Below, one piece after another: positions 1 through 9,085 of a stretch of 64,000 nucleotides of DNA (positions are counted from its first letter, which is position 1; every line of letters starts with the position of its first letter). The notes beneath the pieces are model-generated. The model did not search any database. It was not told the DNA's origin and saw only the letters and a program-made list of their open reading frames with translations. This DNA is from Sorghum bicolor (lineage: Eukaryota; Streptophyta; Magnoliopsida; Poales; Poaceae), in assembly GCF_000003195.3 (NCBI RefSeq), contig NC_012872.2, positions 24,361,258 to 24,425,257 of the forward strand, in the 5' to 3' direction. The position numbers and the translations under genes are program-made.

Positions 1-3000
1 CCGTTCCAAGCCACCTGAGCACCCCAGCAGCTCCGCCGTGAGCCCCGCCACCGATTGCGCCCCCAAACACACGCTCTACCCTACCGTAACCCCAACCCGA
101 GCTGTTTCCTTCCACAACTCCGGCCGAGCGCCGCCGCGAGCACGCCACCGTGGCCAGCGTCACTCCGCGCCTCTTCGCTGCTGATTCTTGCTTCGTTGAA
201 GTCACGGTGAGCTACCGATGCTCTTACGCCGCTTACCTTGCGCTCTACTCGCTTGGAACGACCGGTGTGTGCCCGGCCGAGGCGGCCACCCGCCATGCTC
301 GTAGCCGCAGGGGCTAGGATGGGGGAGAGCGAGTGTAAAGAAGGTCTGCAGGTGCGCAAGGGACCGGGGAAACTAGCGCGCCTCACTGCGGAAGTCGGGA
401 GCTCACCGGCGTTGAGCCTGAGCTCGCCGGAGCCGTGGCGGGAGGTAGGCGACGCTCCTGACGGGCGGGTCCCGCCCGTCAGTGTCCGCGTGAGGGAGAA
501 GGAGGGGCCGCAGCGCACGCGGTCCGCGCGGGAGAACTCGCGGGCCGTCTTGGGCCGGGTCCGAGCAGGCCGCCAGCACTGCACTGTGCACTTTTTCTTT
601 TTCCTTTTTGTTTAAAAATGTTTGATATTTGAAGTTAAATATTGAATTGTGTAGTGGTCCAAAAATAGTGAAACTTTTTGGATAGGTTCCAGGAAAGGTA
701 TAGAGCCTAGGAAAAATATTAGAACTTATTTCTCTGATAGTTTGCATGTCTATAAAAATTGGCTCTTTAATTAGTGAATAAAACTTCTAGGAATTTTAGT
801 AATTTATTAGGAGGTCCAAAAATCACCAAAAATTGTGGAGAGCCTCTGAGTGGTATTCCCTGGCTCCACACAAAATTTGGTGGCATTTGGATAATGTTTG
901 ATTAAAATATTAATAAACCCTTATTTAGCATTTAAATAATAATTCCAAAATAATTAAATAGTGATTATTTAGATCCTCATAATTAGGGTTGAGTGATTTT
1001 GGATTGTGTGATAACCTGAGGTCATTAACCCTAATGACCTTTGGCATTTAATTATTGTTTAGCCCTAATGCTTAATTACTGTCATTAGTAATTAATTAAG
1101 AGTTAATTAAGGTAAATAGGATTAATAATTAGTTAATTCAGGATAATTAGAAATTAAAAGGAGTTTTAATTTACTAATGCAATCTCTTGGGTAAAAACAG
1201 TAAATTGTTAAACAACTTTATTTAGTGACAATTCTGTATTGCATTAAAAAGGCAAATCGTACTTAATTCGGTCCATCTTGCATAATTGCCATACGCATAT
1301 CATAAGCATTCATCATTTCGCGTATAGTGTCCGTGACCGAAGGAGCGCCCGTTGAACCGAACCCCGAGGTCGGTGCTCCGTTCGAGGAAGTCGGATCCGA
1401 GACTTGGGAAGTCTCCGAGGGTCCCTCTCTGCCCTGCAACCAAGGCAAGCCCCGGATGCATTAACCCCTCCTTAGATGTTTTAAATCTTTTATCACTTAT
1501 GAATTGAAAATGCTGCATTATGTAGTTAAGAATTGGCTTAACCTACTTGTTGCATTTACTACCTTGATATCTATTATCCTGTCCTTGACACCTGTTTTAT
1601 TTTAAAACTGCGTAGCGATGCTTAACCCTGCTACTAGATAGGTTTTTAAACAAGAAAGTTTGAAGGGTTGTTGTGGGATGCACTTATGGTCAATGATGTT
1701 TTAACTTGAGACCGGTCGGTGGACTTGCTTTAAGAATGGAGTCTTAAAGTAGTGTCTCCAACTGTGTCGGTTAAGGACCGGTCCGTTGATGGCCTGCTGG
1801 GTTGAGAATTTATAGTACTAGCCACTTGCCTTCGGTAAGCCCGGTCTTATGATCCCTCGACGCGAACAGCTACTCGCGCACTGGGAGTGGAAAGATGGCG
1901 AGAGTAGTATGTACCCACCTTACGGATCTGAGATGACCGGAAAACATCTAGATCGGCTGTAGGATGGTGGAGTACTGTGCTCTCGGGTGCCGCGAACCTG
2001 GTCAGATTTGGGGAGAGCTTGATTTGGGTTGACATATGCAAGATTTGGTTCTACATATGTCGGGTGGTTAGGAACTCCAGCTGGATTGCTAAGCGATTCG
2101 AATCGTCGTTGCTCCCCGATTGGGAGACTCAATTCCTTCGACCCTCATCGTAGTTAAATATGCAACTAAGTGATAAAATGAGAAAGGGGAAAATGTCTTA
2201 TGAGGTTCGGATCCCAATTCCCGGACTCATAGCGACATGAAGCTATGGCCATCGATGAATAATACTTAATGATAGGACTAGGAACTCACGGATTCGTCTG
2301 TGGGGAACAACCAGTTAGACTATCCTCGAATTCCTCTGCCTCTGCGAGGGAGGAATTCGGGGTAAAACTTGAAAATAAGGATGCACTACTAGTAAGCTTT
2401 ACGCAAAACACTTTGGCTCCTTGCTCAGCCACCCCTTGTCTACCCTAAGCCTGCATCCCTAAATTCTCCTCTTTTCCCGTCGGATAAGTCTTGTTGAGTA
2501 CTCCCGTACTCAGGGTTTTATAACCCCTGTTGCAGGTGAAGCTCAGGAGCCGACTTGTTTCGGACCCTGTTGTGTGACCATCGTCGAGGTTGACGACGAA
2601 GAAGAATGAGCGCGACCCATGGGCAGGGTCTGTAAATTTGTTCTGTCTGTACTAAAGTCTCTGTTGCTCCGCTGGACCAGGCTTGTAATAACACTCTACT
2701 ATTTGGAAGAACTCCTTTTATAAATTAAGTTATGTAATACTTCCGCTGTTTCACTCTGAAAGGTTATTTTGGTCTTGTGTCGTTGAGTTACTGCTTTATC
2801 TTCGCAATGAATGATCCTGGTGTTAAGGTGGCCACTTGCTATCCTGTAAGGGCGAGAAGAAGCAGTTCTCGTTGTTTGACCATTACCAGTGGTCAGGACG
2901 AGCCAGCTTGGTACGCCACAGGTAACAGTGGAATGAGCGCCCAGCAATGCTCATCGGACTTCTAAAGTGGGAGGACTCCCGGCATCACCGTCAGAGGTCC

Positions 3001-3053
3001 TTAGGACAATGGCAGGTGTCGGTGGGCCCAAACACTTAGGAGGTTCTGCCACA
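1..3053 (+). repeat. Chromovirus LTR 1, 3' three quarters
   Basis: This aligns end to end with 20396-23449 of LTR 3. I found about four substitutions and one single-base indel, so the two are nearly identical. The left part (to about 590) is GC-rich and full of spurious ORFs on both strands; the rest is AT-rich. No credible gene is present. It ends GCCACA two bases before the primer site. It contains the conserved hairpin at 2495-2512. Confidence 0.93.
2495..2512 (+). promoter_or_regulatory. Conserved LTR hairpin TGAGTAC-loop-GTACTCA
   Basis: A perfect 7-bp inverted repeat with a 4-base loop, followed by a GGGTTT-rich block and TGTTGCAGGT. The same stem recurs in LTR 2 (12795-12812), in LTR 3 (22890-22907), and with a different six-base loop in the diverged solo LTR F (39080-39099). 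Keeping the stem while the loop changes suggests an RNA or DNA structure under selection. Its role (polyadenylation, leader structure, dimerisation) is unknown. Confidence 0.6.
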
Positions 3054-3055
3054 GC

Positions 3056-3067
3056 TGGTATCAGAGC
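3056..3067 (+). other. Primer binding site, initiator Met tRNA type
   Basis: TGGTATCAGAGC lies two bases after the LTR end. It matches the complement of the 3' end of plant initiator methionine tRNA used by most chromoviruses. The same site is at 13356-13367 in the second copy. Confidence 0.9.
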
Positions 3068-3290
3068 ATTCGTTGCTAAGATGACTGCTGAACCTTTTGA
3101 GAAACTTCAAAAATTCGTTTGGAACTAATATTATGAACCTGCCTATTTTGAGTCCAAGTGCTTAGTCCTAATCTACCCCTGTCTATAGGCTTTCTTAGAA
3201 TTTTTGAAGTGGTATGGAGGAGCAACCTATAGTATTGCCCTATGTTGTAAAAATTTAAGGTACTGTTGTTACGAATTGTTAGTAGGAATC

Positions 3291-3424
3291 GTAAGTTCGT
3301 GCATGCATCATGATGTATTAACTGGATAAGTTCCTTCCTCCTTGTTGGGTTGGGCGAATAGAATCAATCCTATTCTTGCTAACCTTTAAGGTCTCTCTTA
3401 CTAATCTAAACTTACCCTCTACAG
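3291..3424 (+). other. Candidate intron in the chromovirus leader
   Basis: A strong donor (ATC/GTAAGT at 3291), a plant-like branch site (TGCTAAC near 3378-3384) and a pyrimidine-rich acceptor (CCCTCTACAG ending at 3424) define a 134-nt intron. The acceptor lies one base before the ATG of the extra ORF at 3426. The same layout is at 13591-13724 in copy 2. This is read from consensus only; no transcript is available here. Confidence 0.55.
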
Positions 3425-3425
3425 G

Positions 3426-4079
3426 ATGGCTCGTCAGAAGCAGACCCCGCGTAAGCGGACCGGTCCAAAAGGAGTTCCCCGACATCAGCTAGCTCCACGC
3501 AGTGATCAAGCCAGTAGTAGTCGTTCACCGCCTCAGCAGGAGGTGGACAGGTTGTCCGCCGAGTTGACTGAGGTGATGAGAGAGAGAATGTACAACGTTA
3601 TGGAGATTGGCAAACTTAAAGCTCAACTGGCCAAAGAAAAACAAGCTACAGAAAATTGTGAAGCTATGTTGTCCCGGATGGTGGAGGAGCGGAATGCAGC
3701 CATTGCCCGAGAGGAAGAAGCTAGGAGCACCCATAGGCATGAGCTAACTAGGATGAACGCAAAGTTGGGCAAGGCAAAGTATCTTAAGGATTTGTATGTG
3801 AAGATGGCGGCCACGGTCACCGCACAACGGGACGTCGCGTGGCAACGAGAGGACCAGCTCCAGCTGGAGAAACTGGAGCTGGCACATCACTTGGATACAG
3901 TCAATGACTTGGCTATGCAGTATCGTGATATTGCATTTAATCTGTATCATCAACTCCACCCACCTCCCGGCGAAGGAGAAATGGATACAGATGGCGAGTT
4001 GGCAGACGGTGGAGAACCCGATCCAGGCCTCAGTGATGAAGAGGAGTCCGACCCCGATGACCACAACCCAGGGGGGTAA
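3426..4079 (+). CDS. Extra ORF upstream of gag with histone H3-like N-terminus, coiled coil and acidic tail
   Basis: A 217-residue protein of unknown function. Residues 1-30 are basic and begin MARQKQTPRKRTGPK, which lines up without gaps with the start of the histone H3 tail. Residues about 35-170 are rich in heptad-like Leu/Glu/Lys/Arg and probably form a coiled coil. Residues about 180-217 are strongly acidic (Glu/Asp/Gly) and end in a DEEESDPDD-type tail. The start is the first ATG after a candidate splice acceptor. It lies 265 bases before the gag ATG in another frame and is not part of gag-pol. I recall extra ORFs before gag in some rice chromoviruses of this clade, but not an H3-like tail. 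It is unchanged in copy 2 (13726-14379), where gag-pol has decayed. Confidence 0.8.
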   Translation: MARQKQTPRKRTGPKGVPRHQLAPRSDQASSSRSPPQQEVDRLSAELTEVMRERMYNVMEIGKLKAQLAKEKQATENCEAMLSRMVEERNAAIAREEEARSTHRHELTRMNAKLGKAKYLKDLYVKMAATVTAQRDVAWQREDQLQLEKLELAHHLDTVNDLAMQYRDIAFNLYHQLHPPPGEGEMDTDGELADGGEPDPGLSDEEESDPDDHNPGG

Positions 4080-4344
4080 TCAAGATGATGGCAATGACGA
4101 CCCGGGCTACAGCTCTGGCCACACCGATTAGTTCGGTGAAACCGGGGGCAACGTCGTTGTAGGGGTCTTAGTTTACCGTAGTGGGGTTCGGGTTTGTAAT
4201 ATAAGTTTTCTTTCGGTTTGAGAAGTTGAACCTGTTTACTCTTGGTGTGTTGAACTAATGTTTAATAAGTGAATGAAAGAATGTAAGATATGTTCTGTGT
4301 TATGAATTTTACGTGGTAACAGGTATCTACGATTCTTGTAACAG
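4080..4344 (+). other. Spacer between extra ORF and gag, with candidate splice acceptor at 4344
   Basis: This is noncoding and T-rich. It holds a possible branch site (GAACTAATG near 4252-4260), and TTGTAACAG ends exactly at 4344, directly abutting the gag ATG. A transcript spliced from the leader donor at 3291 to 4344 would skip the extra ORF and put gag-pol first. This is inferred from consensus sequence only. Confidence 0.45.
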
Positions 4345-7300
4345 ATGCCGATGCGTACTCGCGGATCCGATGGGGCTGGGACATCCCAGGGAGGGGATGA
4401 TATCCCCAACCCTCCACCTGCTCCACCTTCTTTGGCTGACGCCATTGCTGTCCTGCTAAGTGCCACAACTGACAACGCTCGCTTGCTGCGCGAGCTAGCA
4501 CAGCGTCAAACACACCCTGCTCCAAACTTCAGGGCACCGCGCAACGGGGACGGAGAGGCTCGGTATGTGGACTTCACCGAGACCAGGCCCCCGGTGTTCA
4601 CTAAGGCCGATGAGCCTTTAGAAGCGGATGACTGGCTCCGAACTATGGAGCATAAGTTCAGTTTGATTCAGTGTTCAGAAACTCAGAAACCCTTATTTGC
4701 AGCTCAGCAGCTTCGGGGAGCTGCAGGTGCATGGTGGGAGAACTTCTTAGCTATTCAAGCTCCCGGACACCAAGTCACTTGGACTGAATTTAGGGACGCG
4801 TTCCGCGCCCACTACATCCCCGAAGGGCTCATGGCCATGAAGGCCGAAGAGTTTCTCGCCTTGCTGCAAGGCGATAAAAGTGTTATGGAATACGTGGCAA
4901 GGTTTAATCATCTCTCTCAATATGCCACGGATCATGTGAACACTGACAGAAAGAGGAAAGCCTGTTTCATGCGTGGTCTAAATACTAAACTTCAGACCAT
5001 GATGACCACTTGCCAAAATGCTACTTTCTATGAGGCGGTAAATATTGCTATCGCCTCAGAGGAAAAGAATAGGAAACATAAGGAAGCCAAGAAGAAGGCT
5101 GCTTCCTCTTCTTTCTTTGGTCGCGGTCAAAAGCGCCAGAGGATCATTTATCATCCACAGGGCCACGGACGTTTCCAAACGCCGTTACCTTATCGTGGTC
5201 CTTTCTCCCCTCCACAGTACAGACCCGGGCAGCAGGTATATTCTCGACCTACTGCCATCGCTTTTGCACCACGCCAGCCGAACGCCCCGGGTGTTCGCCC
5301 TACTGCTCCGCCCAGCCACAATTACCCTTGCTTCAATTGTGGTAAACCTGGGCATTTCTCTAAAGAGTGCCCTTTTCCCCGTCAAACCAACCCTACCTTT
5401 CCAAGGCCACCTATGGGCCAACCCCAGCCGGGTCAGTTCAGAACTGGGGTTCAAAAAGGGCAACAGATACAAAAGGGTAGACCGGGAAAGAAGACAGGGC
5501 AAGTCTTCCATACTGAAGTGGAGACAATTCCAGAGGGTGAACCAGTGATGATGGGTACGTTTCCTGTTGCGAAGCATCCTGCTTTAATGCTCTTTGATTC
5601 TGGTGCATCCCATACATTTATCAATCGCACCTTTGTGTTAAAGCATGGCATACCTATTGGGGAAACACAAGATCATTTTTATATACAGTCGCCAGGAGGA
5701 CGGCTGATGTCTAAAGAAATGGTTCACCAAGTACCCATCGAATTTGGTGGGCACAATTTTCCTACTAGCATGATTGTTCTTAAGGACCAAGAAATTGATG
5801 TCATCTTAGGCATGAACTGGATGGCGCAACGAGGGGTTGTGCTAGACACTTTGCACCGAACCATTAAAATCCCATTGCCCAATGAGAATTCTTATTTGCT
5901 AATCCAATTAGTTACTCCCAAACGGACAATTGGGCAAGTTCATGCCGCAAATGTGTCTGAAGTTAAAGATATCCCGGTAGTTCGAGATTTCCCGGATGTA
6001 TTTCCTGAAGACTTACCAGGTCTGCCTCCGGACCGGGATGTACAATTCAGTATAGAATTGAAACCAGGAACGGCCCCAATATCTCGAAGGGCCTACAGAA
6101 TGGCACCGAAAGAGCTGGCTGAATTAAAAACCCAATTACAAGAGTTGTTGCAGAAGGGTTTTATTCAGCCCAGTTCTTCTCCATGGGGTTGCCCAGCCTT
6201 GTTTGTGAAGAAGAAAGATCAGACATTAAGGCTGTGTGTCGACTATCGTCCTCTAAATGAGGTGACGATTAAGAACAAGTACCCTTTGCCCCGCATTGAC
6301 TTATTGTTTGACCAGCTAGCTGGGGCCAAAGTGTTCTCAAAAATTGATTTGAGATCAGGGTACCACCAAATTAAAATTAGGCCGGAAGATGTGCCCAAGA
6401 CTGCTTTCACAACCCGCTACGGGCTGTATGAATACTTGGTGATGTCTTTTGGGTTGACTAACGCACCGGCCCATTTTATGTACCTGATGAACTCTGTCTT
6501 CATGCCAGAACTAGACAAATTTGTGGTCGTCTTCATCGATGACATCTTGATTTACTCCAAAACTAAGAAGGAACATGCTGAACACTTGAGAATCGTGCTG
6601 ACCCGTCTCAGGGAGCATCAGCTATATGCCAAGTTCAGCAAATGTGAGTTCTGGCTGGACAAAGTCCATTTCCTGGGTCATGTATTATCAGCGGAAGGAG
6701 TCGCTGTAGACCCAGGCAAGGTAGAAGATGTGTTGAATTGGAAACCCCCGACTACGGTACACGAGGTCCGTAGTTTTCTGGGCATGGCGGGATATTACCG
6801 TCGTTTCATCCCGGACTTTTCCAGAGTCGCCAAACCAATCACAACCTTGCTCAAAAGTCAAACAAAATTTGTTTGGTCACCCCAATGTGAGCAAGCCTTT
6901 CAAACTCTGAAAAGGTTGTTGACAACTGCACCTGTCCTAGCCCAGCCAGATATTGAAAAACCCTTTGATGTATATTGTGACGCATCAGGGATCGGGTTAG
7001 GCTGTGTGCTGATGCAGGAGGGTCGCGTAATTGCATATGCTTCCAGACAACTCAAACCTCATGAAGAGAATTACCCGACCCATGATCTCGAACTAGCCGC
7101 CGTAGTACATGCATTAAAGATCTGGCGTCATTATTTGTTGGGAAACACATGTCATCTATATACAGATCACAAAAGCTTGAAGTATATCTTTACTCAAGCT
7201 GAGCTTAATATGCGCCAGCGAAGGTGGCTAGAACTAATTAAAGATTACGACCTTGAGGTGCATTATCACCCTGGCAAGGCAAATGTAGTGGCGGATGCCC

Positions 7301-8877
7301 TCAGTCGTAAGGCTCACTGTAATTGTTTAACAGTGACGCCTAGGGATATAACTTTGTGCCAAGAGCTAGAGAACTTGGGAATAGAAATGATTTCCCAAGG
7401 AAGCCTTTCCAATCTAAAGATTGATTTCAATCTCGAGGCTCAAATCATAAAGGCACAAAAAGAAAACAAAGGCATGAGACATCTTAAAGAGAAGGTTTCT
7501 AATAGAGCACCCACAGACTTTAAGGTGGATGATGCGGGAGTAGTCTGGTTTAAGAACCGGTTAGTGGTTCCAAAGGTACCTGAGCTACGTCAGCAAATCC
7601 TGGATGAAGCTCATACCACGAGGTATTCCATTCATCCGGGAAGCAATAAGATGTATCAGGACCTGAAGCAAAGGTTTTGGTGGACAAAAATGAAGATAGA
7701 AATAGCTCGCTATGTGGCCCAATGTGACACCTGTCGAAAGGTCAAAGCCATTCATCTCAAATCCGCTGGGGAGTTGCAACCTTTGCCTATCCCCGCATGG
7801 AAATGGGATGACATAAGTATGGATTTCATAGTAGGATTGCCCAAGACGGCCAAGGGCTTTGATTCCATTTGGGTCATAGTAGATCGTCTCACCAAAACAG
7901 CACATTTTCTGCCGGTAAAGCTATTGTATCCTGCCTCCACCTATGCTAAGATTTATTTCGACCGTATTCTAAGTCTGCATGGGGTTCCAAAGACAATAGT
8001 GTCAGATAGAGGCACACAATTTGTCTCCCAGTTCTGGAAATGTTTACATGAGTCCCTGGGCACTAAGCTTTTATACAGCACAGCCTACCACCCTCAAACT
8101 GGTGGGCAAACTGAAAGGGTAAATCAAACCCTAGAAGATCTATTAAGATCTTGTGCCCTGAATTTTCCAGATAAGTGGGATGACTGCTTGCCTCTAGCAG
8201 AATTTTCCTACAATAATAGCTATCAAGAGAGTATCAAAATGGCTCCCTTTGAGGCACTGTATGGTCGCCGATGTCGAACTCCGTTACACTGGTCGGAACC
8301 TGGAGAAAGATGGTTCTTCGGAGTTGACTTAGTGAAAGAGACTGAAAACAAAGTGAAACAAATCCAAAATAACTTGAAAGTTGCTCAGTCCCGACAGAAA
8401 AGTTACGTTGATAAAAGACGTCGACCATTAAAGTTCGCCACAGGTGATCATGTGTATTTGAAAGTATCCCCAATGAAAGGAGTAAATCGTTTTGGTGTTA
8501 AAGGCAAGTTAGCGCCTCGTTACATTGGTCCATTTCCAATTATTGACCGATGTGGGCAAGTCGCTTACCGCCTTAAATTGCCCGAACGATTATCCGGGGT
8601 ACATAATGTGTTCCATGTGTCTCAACTGAAAAAGTGTCTTCGGGTACCAGATCGAGTTCAAGATATTGAAGATGTAAAGCTTGAACCAGATCTAACTTAT
8701 TCGGAATATCCTATCCGAGTACTGGATCAAAAAGCTAGAGTTACTCGAAGGACAACCACCAAATGGTATAAAGTACAATGGAGCCAGCACTCTGACGAGG
8801 AAGCCACCTGGGAATCTGAAGATTACTTGCTAGAGAATTTTCCTGAATTCCATGCTTCCCTTCAGGATAGCATATGA
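4345..8877 (+). CDS. gag-pol: Intact chromovirus gag-pol polyprotein
   Basis: One open frame of 1510 residues with no stop or frameshift. In order: the gag capsid region (about 95-250); a CCHC zinc knuckle (329-342, [14 protein letters not shown]) that binds RNA; an aspartic protease with a DSGAS active site (D418); a reverse transcriptase with FIDD catalytic residues (730-733); RNase H starting with D879; and an integrase with an HHCC zinc finger (HTTRYSIH...CDTC), catalytic D1160, D1221 and E1257 (D-35-E spacing). A C-terminal chromodomain spans about 1452-1500, with the first aromatic cage residue (Tyr of YPIRVLD) and the Trp of VQW present; the third cage position looks like His. The polyprotein should assemble virus-like particles, copy the RNA and insert the cDNA, with the chromodomain biasing target choice. 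Gag and pol are in one frame, as is usual in this clade. Confidence 0.95.
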   Translation: MPMRTRGSDGAGTSQGGDDIPNPPPAPPSLADAIAVLLSATTDNARLLRELAQRQTHPAPNFRAPRNGDGEARYVDFTETRPPVFTKADEPLEADDWLRTMEHKFSLIQCSETQKPLFAAQQLRGAAGAWWENFLAIQAPGHQVTWTEFRDAFRAHYIPEGLMAMKAEEFLALLQGDKSVMEYVARFNHLSQYATDHVNTDRKRKACFMRGLNTKLQTMMTTCQNATFYEAVNIAIASEEKNRKHKEAKKKAASSSFFGRGQKRQRIIYHPQGHGRFQTPLPYRGPFSPPQYRPGQQVYSRPTAIAFAPRQPNAPGVRPTAPPSHNYPCFNCGKPGHFSKECPFPRQTNPTFPRPPMGQPQPGQFRTGVQKGQQIQKGRPGKKTGQVFHTEVETIPEGEPVMMGTFPVAKHPALMLFDSGASHTFINRTFVLKHGIPIGETQDHFYIQSPGGRLMSKEMVHQVPIEFGGHNFPTSMIVLKDQEIDVILGMNWMAQRGVVLDTLHRTIKIPLPNENSYLLIQLVTPKRTIGQVHAANVSEVKDIPVVRDFPDVFPEDLPGLPPDRDVQFSIELKPGTAPISRRAYRMAPKELAELKTQLQELLQKGFIQPSSSPWGCPALFVKKKDQTLRLCVDYRPLNEVTIKNKYPLPRIDLLFDQLAGAKVFSKIDLRSGYHQIKIRPEDVPKTAFTTRYGLYEYLVMSFGLTNAPAHFMYLMNSVFMPELDKFVVVFIDDILIYSKTKKEHAEHLRIVLTRLREHQLYAKFSKCEFWLDKVHFLGHVLSAEGVAVDPGKVEDVLNWKPPTTVHEVRSFLGMAGYYRRFIPDFSRVAKPITTLLKSQTKFVWSPQCEQAFQTLKRLLTTAPVLAQPDIEKPFDVYCDASGIGLGCVLMQEGRVIAYASRQLKPHEENYPTHDLELAAVVHALKIWRHYLLGNTCHLYTDHKSLKYIFTQAELNMRQRRWLELIKDYDLEVHYHPGKANVVADALSRKAHCNCLTVTPRDITLCQELENLGIEMISQGSLSNLKIDFNLEAQIIKAQKENKGMRHLKEKVSNRAPTDFKVDDAGVVWFKNRLVVPKVPELRQQILDEAHTTRYSIHPGSNKMYQDLKQRFWWTKMKIEIARYVAQCDTCRKVKAIHLKSAGELQPLPIPAWKWDDISMDFIVGLPKTAKGFDSIWVIVDRLTKTAHFLPVKLLYPASTYAKIYFDRILSLHGVPKTIVSDRGTQFVSQFWKCLHESLGTKLLYSTAYHPQTGGQTERVNQTLEDLLRSCALNFPDKWDDCLPLAEFSYNNSYQESIKMAPFEALYGRRCRTPLHWSEPGERWFFGVDLVKETENKVKQIQNNLKVAQSRQKSYVDKRRRPLKFATGDHVYLKVSPMKGVNRFGVKGKLAPRYIGPFPIIDRCGQVAYRLKLPERLSGVHNVFHVSQLKKCLRVPDRVQDIEDVKLEPDLTYSEYPIRVLDQKARVTRRTTTKWYKVQWSQHSDEEATWESEDYLLENFPEFHASLQDSI

Positions 8878-9085
8878 TAACCAGAGAATGTACTCCAGTG
8901 AAGAAAAAGAGTTACCAAAGCCATGTACTTAATGTACCTAGATGCATATAATGAAGTATTTTTTTTTCCCAACTCCTTGCCTTGTGAAAAAGTTGAAGAT
9001 GAAAGAGTTTTGACAAATTTCCTTTTCCATTACTTACCCTAAGGTTTTAAATCTCGGGGACGAGATTTCTTTAAGGGGGAAGGGC
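8878..9085 (+). other. 3' untranslated region with hairpin (9049-9068) and polypurine tract (9073-9085)
   Basis: Between the gag-pol stop and the next LTR there is a perfect 8-bp stem, AAATCTCG-GGGA-CGAGATTT. A few bases later comes AAGGGGGAAGGGC, the plus-strand primer, directly before TGTAAC. The same hairpin and tract occur at 19346-19365 and 19370-19382. Confidence 0.85.

Noticed and set aside
81..615. ORFs of 125-167 codons on both strands in the chromovirus LTR (also 20476-21010).
   Set aside because: They overlap each other in a GC-rich block, contain no known domain, and are altered by the filler in LTR 2 (10333-10542). They look like compositional ORFs.
3426..4079. A captured genuine histone H3 gene.
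   Set aside because: Only the first 22 or so residues resemble H3. There is no histone fold, and the rest is coiled coil and acidic tail.
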